The notes under the pieces were generated by a model. The model was not told the origin of the DNA. It saw only the letters and a program-made list of their open reading frames with translations, and ran no database searches. This document shows positions 56,375 through 64,000 of a DNA stretch of 64,000 nt, in pieces (position 1 is the first letter of the stretch; each line of letters opens with the position of its first letter). Location of the stretch: assembly GCF_901709675.1 (NCBI RefSeq), contig NC_051101.1, forward strand, positions 12,172,501 to 12,236,500, in the 5' to 3' direction. Origin of the DNA: Syngnathus acus (taxonomy: Eukaryota > Chordata > Actinopteri > Syngnathiformes > Syngnathidae). The translations under genes and the position numbers were made by a program.

Positions 56375-58413
56375 GTTTTATTTTGAATATTAAAAAAAAA
56401 AAAAAAGGAAATACAAGAAAAAAGTAAAATACCGAAAATGATAACTCAATAGAACATAAAAAAGAATGATGTTGCATTATAATTTTCCCCTTTATAATAA
56501 ACTCATGTTTGTTCAAAAAGGAGTAGAAAGAAGCCTATCAAATTAAAGCCTTTTACTAACTCGGTGAATTGAAAATTAACGCGAGCAAGTCACCTTCCAT
56601 AACGTGGGCGGGCCTTCGATGAGTTTGGCGTTAGTAGCGCAGTACCGCAGCACCAGATGGAGACACTCGGTACCAAAGTCAAAATCGGCCTCGGTACACT
56701 GAGGAGGGAACCAAAATAATTGACACATGATTTGATTTTTAAATCAGAATACTTGAGACGAGTTCTTTAAAAATCGTGTTTAAAAGTGTGCGAGTTTTTT
56801 CATCTGGAGTTTGAAACGACTTTTACAAAGTGACCCAGGCAAAAGAGAAAATGGCCAAATACTTACTAAGCATTAAATTACACAGCACTCAAAGACAAAA
56901 CAGCATCAAAAGAGCAGCAAAATAATGTCTGCTCGTGCATCATCCCGTTGTCTTGTGAAAACACTCTGCTGATATTTCACCAAAGCGTCTCGCTAATCTG
57001 GCGCCTTTCATCCCACTGTCGTCATCAGAGGAACACAATGAAAACATCATCATTGGCGGCATTCACTTTTCTTGGCCAGATGTGATATTTTCCACCCAAG
57101 AAACTAAAGTCTGTCTTGGGGTGCGCAAAATACGGCTCGGGGGCTTTAACATGGCCCACCGTAAAACAACTGCACATATCGAGTCTACGTACTCTCTGAT
57201 AGGCTCTATGGATGATGTTGTACTTGAAGGCCTGAGGCATCTCGCTGGCTCTGTACTTAGCTCGCTCTAGCGAATGGTCCAGGAAGCCCTCTGATGTGGT
57301 GGCGATCACCGTGGAGACGAGCGGTCGGATGGCCCCCGATGCCTGGGGCAGTTAGAGGAAATCATTTACCAATCTAATTTGTCGTCTGTTTAGTTATTTT
57401 GTGCATCGCCAGTCATACAAGTCTACTCACGCCATGTTCCCGGGCGGCCATGGTTATTTGATACAGGAAGTCCTCCTCCACAAAAGGCCGCACAGCATCA
57501 TGGATGATGACAACCTTGTTCTCCTGCATCTCTTCCTCCTTTTCCTCACTTAGAGCCATGACTCCATTACAAATGGACCTGTGACGCGTGCAGCCGCCCG
57601 CCACCACCCGAACTTTGGTGTGCTGGAAGCGCCCAACGATGTCCGTCATCAGGTCCATGTTTTCTCGGGCCACGACAACCACGATGCTGCGGATCCATGA
57701 TACCCTACGAGGACATCCCATTTTCACCCATCTCTGTTTTGACATTTAACTGCCTCCTGAGATGGCTATGGATTTTTTTAAAAAATCGAATCCCCCTTTC
57801 AAATATGTCCCTAATCTTAACTAAATAATTAGCAGCATTAGCTTCTGATAATAACTTTATAATGGGAGCAGTTGGTTGTCAATCTAACAAAAACGGGTCT
57901 CGTCATTGCCCCAGATAGAAATAGGGGCGGGGTTAGGGCTGGTCGCATAACAGACACATGCAGCATGGCACAAATGTGCATGCAATTTTTGATTCTTGGC
58001 AATATTTTGGCAAAGCTACGCCACAGCCATTACCTGGAAATTGTTTTAAATCGTGAAACAGTCTGCAAAAATATTGTAATTCTAGTGTTTAGCGTGAGTT
58101 ATGAACCACTGACTCGACTTGCACCGTTTAATACACCGACATACGAACGAACTTTCCCATTTTTAAAAATGTATGCAAACCTCTCAAAAGCCTGAATGGT
58201 GTAGCTTATGAGCGGTCGGCCAAGTAGCAAGCAGAACTGTTTGGGTGTTTGCAGTCCGGTTCTCTCTCCGCTACCTCCAGCAGGAAGAACCACACACACC
58301 GGGAAGTCTACGCCAACTGTGACCGTTCCGAGATTGTTTTTCTCGGGTTGGCTGGAAAGGAAAGTCTCAGGATGTGCGGGCCGGTCCGATTCCTCGCGGG
58401 GATCGTCCATCAT
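48796..58413 (-). CDS. crppa: CDP-L-ribitol pyrophosphorylase A (CRPPA/ISPD), 10 exons
   Basis: Exons 58181-58413, 57431-57704, 57193-57342, 56594-56698, 56134-56179, 55958-56061, 55339-55379, 55110-55200, 54782-54898 and 48796-48900 give 421 residues (human 451). The enzyme makes CDP-ribitol from CTP and ribitol-5-phosphate in the cytosol, the donor that FKTN and FKRP use on alpha-dystroglycan; human loss causes Walker-Warburg syndrome. The nucleotidyltransferase core starts with [11 protein letters not shown] (about 43-53) followed by TPKQF, then [22 protein letters not shown] and [14 protein letters not shown]; the C-terminal half is the family's second domain (RRNILLYGV) ending GQLLQA. 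All ten exons are phase-consistent. Intron 9 is about 5.9 kb, very long for this window. The intron 8 acceptor (before 54898) is preceded by a 37-base poly-T tract. Divergence from sostdc1 is tail-side: sostdc1 lies upstream on the same strand. Confidence 0.94.
48901..54781. other. Long crppa intron 9, no recognised gene
   Basis: The 5.9 kb intron holds no exon I can support. Open frames of 90-150 codons (for example 51270-51722 plus and its antisense) show no known domain or codon bias. Contents noted: three CCCTAA telomere-type units at 51184-51201, a run of 18-20 G at about 54125-54143, and an evenly mixed-base stretch at 51200-54000 with little poly-T, unlike other introns here. It may contain an old repeat or regulatory DNA for the neighbouring sostdc1. 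Confidence 0.45.
51184..51201 (+). repeat. Short interstitial telomere-type repeat (CCCTAA)3
   Basis: Three perfect CCCTAA units after a run of seven C, in crppa intron 9. Confidence 0.7.
54905..54941. repeat. Homopolymer (A)37, poly-T on the crppa strand
   Basis: An uninterrupted run of about 37 A on the plus strand. On the coding strand it is the polypyrimidine tract directly before TTAAACAG, the acceptor of crppa exon 9. Confidence 0.85.
56297..56374. repeat. (ATCT)n microsatellite
   Basis: About 19 perfect ATCT units in crppa intron 4. Confidence 0.95.
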
Positions 58414-60058
58414 TTCCTGGGTGGAATATCACGATACAACATTCCTGATAGAAGAGGTATGGATGTATTTCTAATTTGGATGATTGTGGAGCTTGAATTT
58501 CAGCGCAACATTTTACTTCCGCCCTACACATTCAAAATAAAAGTAGTTCGGGTCGCAAAATATTAGTACGATGCTTTATATGCATCTTCTTGCTGCTCTA
58601 TATTTATGGTTGTCAATCATATTGTTTGCTTTGTGTAACAAGTACTGATATATTCAAATAAAATTACCGTATGGTGTAAAATCAGCATAGAATGACTTAA
58701 ATCTAGAGTTCAACAGGACCAAAACTATATCCGGTACTTTAGAAAAAACGTAAAGCACGAGCTGTGGATAAATAAACTAGAAAATTTAGTTAGTAGCAAT
58801 AAAAATGTGTGATTTCCGCTTAAAATTAAGTGAATTCAGGGAACTTTACACTATACTCACAAAGCGGATTGGCGGATGTTCTCGCGAGATTCCGGTCATA
58901 ACATTGTATTACGTACATCTCGCGAGATGTTTGGACGCTTGTCAGTCAAAAATGACCTTTTAGTCTTGGTTGATGATATTTACTGGTTGACTTGGAATAT
59001 GAACAATTATATGATGATAATAATAATTATTATTATTGTTAATAATTAATGACTCTACTCTGGAATATTATGCATAACTGAAGTCTCACGAGATGGTAGA
59101 AATCTTAAATTGACTAATGAGTTAACCCTGAACCTGACTCATTTAACTTTGTTCTTTTCTGTTTGGAATGCATTACGTAATTTACATATGTGTTTGGGAT
59201 AATCAATCAGACTTTCATTTTCAGTTTTAAAACTTTATTGGCAAAGCTTTTCTACACATTACAGCCACATGGAATATATTACATAATTATTTTTATACAC
59301 ACGGTTGGAGGAGGGAAAAACAAAATTGGAAAGAAAAGTCCAATTTTGACTGATACACAAAGTGTGGTTTAAACAGGTAGTTGCAAACAGGTGGAAAATA
59401 AGTGGTACATTTCCATTGGAATTTAAGATGGAGAAACTTGGAAATATTTCAATTTGGAAACCTTCTATGGTAAATAATGGAAATTTACCGGGAATTAAGG
59501 ATCATATTTATGAACATTTTGTTTTGTCATAAGCTGACACCATGCAAAATCCCCATCCTTTAAATACCTGTGAATTCACATGAATTATTGTCGAAAGTTT
59601 CCAAATTCCTGAAATTTTGCAACCTTATTGTTTTACTGGTGTTGGACAGCAAAAACACATGAACACAAATACATGACTACATAGGACAATGCATGTTTTT
59701 CTCAATACAGTTTCTGTTCACATTATTTAAATGGCAAGGTAGTCCTTAGATCTCCTCCAGTTTGGCATAAATCAAGTCCAGCCTTTTGAGCGACGCCATA
59801 ATCCACATAGACTTTTTCGTCATGACCTTTTGTGTACTTCCAGGTGGCAAACGCTTTAGCAGACAATTGTTTGATTTTTGTTTTGTTTTCTTATAACGTT
59901 AGCCTTTTGGAGAATTTCTGGTATTGCAACCCCAATTTTTTGTCATGTTTTTTCAGTTCATGTCACTTGCATTCTGCCACCTGTAAGTATCCCGCCCTGC
60001 CTGTTGTTTACAAACATGATGAAAGAATCTATTGGCAAGGCCTCAAAGCCTCCACTCC
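58414..60058. other. crppa promoter and sostdc1 3' region
   Basis: No coding exon is seen. The crppa promoter (minus strand) is likely near the TCTCGCGAGA elements at 58879-58928. The sostdc1 stop is at 60059 and a minus-strand AATAAA (TTTATT 59234-59239) could end its transcript, which would make a 3' UTR of about 0.8 kb. Confidence 0.45.
58879..58928. promoter_or_regulatory. Paired TCTCGCGAGA promoter elements
   Basis: TTCTCGCGAGAT at 58879-58890 and ATCTCGCGAGAT at 58918-58929 are two copies of the palindromic TCTCGCGAGA core-promoter motif, a known feature of TATA-less housekeeping promoters. A third, degenerate copy (TCTCACGAGA) is at about 59085. They lie about 470-520 bp upstream of the crppa ATG. 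Confidence 0.6.
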
Positions 60059-61480
60059 TCATGGTGCAGTCTGGTGCCAATTTTGGCTCATGTGCTTCTT
60101 TCCCATCACCTTCCTGCTCCTGGACTTGTGCGGGATTAGCGTCTGGGGTGGCGTCAGAGGCCCAAATTTATTTCCCGACTCGTTGTGCTGCCTGGAGAAC
60201 CTCTTGCACTTACAGGAGGTGACCACGGTGATTTTGTACGTTCTGGTGCTGCCGTCCTGGCACTGCAGCCGGATGCGCTGAGTACGGGTTTTGTCGTTGA
60301 CGCAACGCCAGTCATGGCCGCTGCTGTTAGCCGCGCTATGGCGAGTCCGGAATTTTTTGTACTGCCGGGCTCCGCCGATCCAGTTGTGAAGCATCTGAGC
60401 CGGGAGACACTCGCCGGCGCACACCAGTTCCTTGATGGGGTGGATGCTGGTGCAGTGGCCGTCTGAGATGTACTTGGTGGACCTCAGCTCTCTGCAGCCC
60501 ATCTGGCTTCGCTCTGAGGGGAACATTTGAGTTTTTAAGACAACAGCTCACTTTAGTCATCTCTCTCCTGGCTGCTTAAGTCCCATATGGCTTCGTCATT
60601 AATAAAAACTCTGACATGGTAGATTTGAGGCCTGCTGGAAAATGTGAACGTTTGGGACGATTTGTCGTTGAGATTCCACAATGCCCGATTAAAAAAAAAG
60701 TAGGACTTCTTCAGGCAGCTAACTATAACAAAAGTAATGCTTTCCTTTTTCCTCAATTTTGCTGCAGGCTACAAATTGTCCCCTGCTGTAATTGAAGCCG
60801 GCATCCATTGACAACATCACACGCCTTCCTGACAATGGCTCCTTTTCCGTGACAGCGTTTGATGAATAGAGAGAGTGACTTCACCTCGGTGATGACATCA
60901 GGTGGGTTTCAAATAGTTTTTTTAAATTCATTTTTATTTTTCCCATTTTTTTTTATGCCATTAGAAATTCACATGACTTAAAGTAAGAGAACTTGTGGTG
61001 TGTTTGCTAGTACTGCATTATCAAATTAATTAGGAGTTTAAAATACTATTCTGTGATCTGTTGACTAATTGTTTTTAGCGACCTCTAGTGGTCTAGGCGC
61101 CCTAAGCAGGTGCTTTGTTGGCTTTTTGGAAGGACTTAGTTATAAAAACTTCTTTAAAAAAAAAAATCTTTGCATTATCTCTTTTAAAAAAGCAAAAAAA
61201 ATAAAATAAATCCATCATGTTTGTTGAACCATTCAGTCATTTTCGAAGTCATGGTTCTCACTCATCTCATCTTACCGCTTCTGTCCTGTCCCGCCGCTCT
61301 CCCACCGGCCCGAGCCCGGTTCAGGGATACATTTCCCGGCTTTGCGTCCTCCTGGGGTGGGCCATCGTGAAGGAAGAGGCTTCCCGCATGCTCGGTTGCG
61401 TCGTTGTTAAGGGCCTGGCTGCTCCTCAGCAGGATGCAAAGTAAAAGCAGTGAGTTTGAGAAGGACTTGTGGTGGTGCAT
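60059..61480 (-). CDS. sostdc1: Sclerostin domain-containing protein 1 (SOSTDC1, ectodin/wise), 2 exons
   Basis: Exons 61276-61480 and 60059-60513 give 219 residues (human 206). It is a secreted cystine-knot antagonist of BMP and a modulator of Wnt through LRP5/6, active in tooth, skin and kidney patterning. Visible: signal peptide (about 1-23, SLLLLCILL core), the conserved ALNNDATE after it, SLNRARAGGR, then the CTCK domain from CRELRSTKYISDG to TSCKCKR with CAGECLP, WRCVNDKTRTQRI and CQDGSTRTYKI. The tail is basic and variable. The ATG 61478-61480 was chosen because the signal peptide follows it; an upstream in-frame extension adds only Ser-rich sequence. The single intron (762 bp) is at the place typical of SOST family genes. 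Neighbour order crppa-sostdc1 matches human 7p21. Confidence 0.96.
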
Positions 61481-64000
61481 GGTGGAAGAAGAGGAGGAGG
61501 AGAGAGTTAGAAATGAAGAGAAGGATGCTGCAGCTGGTTTTATACGGAGGAGGGGTTTCAAGGTGCTTCACTATCTTGGAGTACACCCACTTCTTGGATT
61601 GAATTTTAGAAGCAAACTGACAGACTTGATCAATATTAATGAAGGTGCACTAATGCTAACATGAATTGTGAAACGCCTTGGGAAGGCTAACGTAAATTAG
61701 CATGGCTTTTACGATATTTAGGATTATTTATTACAGTGATTGAGAATTTGTGAGTCTATGAACCAAAGGTTCCAAAAGTTTTATTTTTATTAAAATTTTT
61801 AAATGACATATGTAGTTCACAAAATAATTAAATAAGCAACTATCCATCTATAGCTATTGTCTACCCATCTACATATCTATTCTATTTCTTTTCTGAATGA
61901 CGGGACGTATGTTTAATTTTCTGGAACGACAGCGACACCTGCTGGTCAATTGTATTATTTTATTCTTGTAGTTGTTTTGGCAGTTTCCGTCCACGAGGTG
62001 GCGATATTGTACTTCTCATGGAGAAGTCGTAGGTCCATTATGGAAACCATCATTTATTTTTCACGACGGAGGGAAGACCCCATAAAGAAAAAAGTCAAAG
62101 AAATTTTGTAGTGATGTTTTGAATGATTAAGTATTGTGCAACTTAAGAGATGTTTTGTCTTCGGGGTTTTACAAAATATGCTCTACTCTACTCAGTACAG
62201 TACACATAAATTATATTTACTTAATGATATTATATTAAAATGCGTTAGGTTTGTTTTCAAATGAGAAATAGTCGCAATGAACGCATCACAGAAACAAAAA
62301 CAACAGCAGAGTTTGAATTGCAATATTCAGTATTTGTACATATTGTTATTTCTTTCTCCCCAATCTCGCCTGAATGTTCCCACCCAAATATTTCTTCAAA
62401 TCCAGAGAACTCCTAAGGGCCAAATGAATTCCACATTTTTTAACTCCCATTGCTGTCACTGCTCCATCCGCACCTCATTTATGTTCTATATGCTTTAAAT
62501 GTGCAATTTTTCGACATCATATTTCATGTTCTTTACGCCTACAATCTACCATATTTGTGTAAAATTAATGTTGCCTGTGCTCTAATGTACCATAACATCT
62601 TTTTTTCTAGCATATTCATTTGTCATCATAACTGATATCCCAATGTACCGAATGCATATAAACGATACATAATGTTTTATCCACATTGACATATTATTGA
62701 ATCTGCCTCTATGTATATTTCATCGTTTCTACTCATACCTTCTGGCCTTGTCCTCCACGTGGCTTGTCCCCAGGGGTCCTGAGCGGTTCTGTGGCGGTCC
62801 ACAAAGTGTATAGCGGCCAGTGGTGTCGGGTTCTGCTTCACCGCAGAGGGTCCGGACCCGGTAAGACGCGGGCCTCGTGGTGTAGTGGTTGGCATAGTTG
62901 ACCCGGTCTGGGTTAGACTCCGGATTTTGTGCATAGTTTGGTGACTGACGACATTCCGGGATTGGAGGTCAGAACCTTGGCCTGCGAAAATATACTGGAT
63001 GCTAATACATGAAAAGGAACATATTTATTTATTTATTGTGCTTTTTCTTCATTTTTTTTGTCATACTTTATGACATTCCAGTTTCTCTATTTTTTCCACA
63101 GCCATTTGACTGCAGATATGTAAATATTTGTATTACCCTTGGGATTTTAAATTAGCTTCTCAAGTGCTTGCTAATGCTAGCTTAGCTGAATTGAATTTCT
63201 TACAAACATGAATATAAGTTGTTTGTTGTTGTCGCCCTTGTTTGATTTTCAAATGGAGTTTTAGAGCACCAAATCTGCGTCTCTCCCAAGTCAGTGTAAT
63301 AATGACACCGCAGAGACCAGTCCTGGATGATCTTTCCCATGAACGGGCTTGCCTTGCCCCCGCCCCTCCCCCCCCCTTTTTTTTACCAGCGCATCCCGCC
63401 CCACCCATTATCCGTAGAGGATTGCACATTTAAAAAAATAATCCTGTCAACTCCATTTCACGAAACAAATATTCTCGTGTGTAAATGTAGGTCGGCGCCT
63501 CTGATCTCGTGACTTCTCATCTTTTGGTATCCTCCTTCCTTTGCCCCTCATTGGTTGTTTTGTCACCGTGATGGTGGCCCGTGCATCCAACTTCCCTCCC
63601 AAATTGTCTACCCCGACCACAAGCCGCCGGTTGTCCCACAAATCCTTCTTTTTTTTTTCTTCTCCCTTCCCTTCCCTCCACATCCGTCATGTCTTCATTG
63701 CCCAGCTGGGCAATGGGTGTAGACCCGCATTTAGGTCATTTCCTCCCGCTTGGACCGGGGCGAGCCGTCAATGGCACGGGCCGCCAGATTGGAAGCCCCG
63801 GCTTGCCAGATTGGGGACCCAGTTAATGTAATTAGAGAGTGGAGGAAAGAGGCCCGATGGGGCCTGTGGCGTTTGCAGCAAAAAAAAAAAAACAGTGCGG
63901 TAATGTCTGAGGAGCTAATTCTTCCGAAGCGGGAGCCAGCGGCACGCTGTACTGCAGACGGCCGCAAACCTTACAAATAGAGGTGGCAAAAGAGCCGCTG
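61481..64000. other. Gene-free flank upstream of sostdc1
   Basis: No coding exon is supported in 2.5 kb. It holds the sostdc1 promoter, a tRNA-derived SINE remnant near 62871-62923, and a GC-richer block from about 63520 to the end with homeodomain-type words (TAATGTAATTAGAG, GCTAATTCTTCC) that could be a conserved non-coding element. Overlapping open frames of 60-96 codons there are on both strands and look like chance. Confidence 0.4.
62871..62923 (+). repeat. tRNA-like (SINE head) remnant
   Basis: GTGGTGTAGTGGTTGGCA resembles a pol III A box and GGTTAGACTCC a B box (consensus GGTTCGANTCC). The spacing is too short for an intact tRNA, and the GTGGTGTAGTGGTT wording is like tRNA-derived SINEs common in fish. 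Confidence 0.45.

Overview
The window is nuclear DNA of a ray-finned fish, most likely an acanthomorph teleost with a compact genome. The genes are vertebrate orthologues split into many short exons with GT-AG introns, mostly 70-400 bp. AT-rich introns alternate with GC-rich exons, and a fish-type palindromic repeat and microsatellites are present. There are no operons or bacterial signals. The species cannot be fixed from the sequence. Coordinates for each spliced gene were built by joining exons whose splice sites and codon phases agree, checked against remembered human relatives; no database search was run.

Layout: sh3bp5l (-, 0.67-2.7 kb), mgat1 (-, 3.7-5.2 kb), an unresolved stretch with a GC-rich island and two candidate exons of an unknown gene (7.4-8.9 kb), a membrane RING-finger E3 gene of the RNF223/RNF225 type (-, 10.2-11.2 kb), dhx16 (-, 12.9-18.7 kb, 20 exons), ppt2 (+, 19.6-21.7 kb), a short myomegalin/PDE4DIP-like gene (+, 23.2-27.2 kb), a Notch-like gene with no EGF repeats (-, 27.8-32.6 kb), tap1 (+, 33.9-37.6 kb), brd2 (+, 38.3-43.7 kb), ankmy2 (+, 45.3-47.8 kb), crppa/ispd (-, 48.8-58.4 kb), sostdc1 (-, 60.1-61.5 kb), then 2.5 kb without a gene.

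The 12.9-43.7 kb part carries homologues of human MHC-region genes (DHX16, PPT2, NOTCH4, TAP1, BRD2 on 6p21), so it is a piece of the teleost MHC class I linkage group. From 45.3 kb the content is a human 7p21 block (ANKMY2, CRPPA, SOSTDC1). The junction lies between brd2 and ankmy2. Functions are mixed: pre-mRNA splicing (dhx16), lysosomal thioester hydrolysis (ppt2), peptide transport for class I (tap1), chromatin reading (brd2), N-glycan branching (mgat1), dystroglycan glycosylation (crppa), BMP/Wnt antagonism (sostdc1). Only tap1 shows clear interferon elements.

The most unusual item is the Notch-like gene. A signal-peptide exon is joined directly to the second Notch LNR repeat. All EGF repeats, LNR-A, the furin loop and about half of the ankyrin repeats are missing, while the heterodimerisation core, membrane segment and juxtamembrane RREPLGED motif remain. 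The tap1 nucleotide-binding domain also departs from consensus at three catalytic positions.
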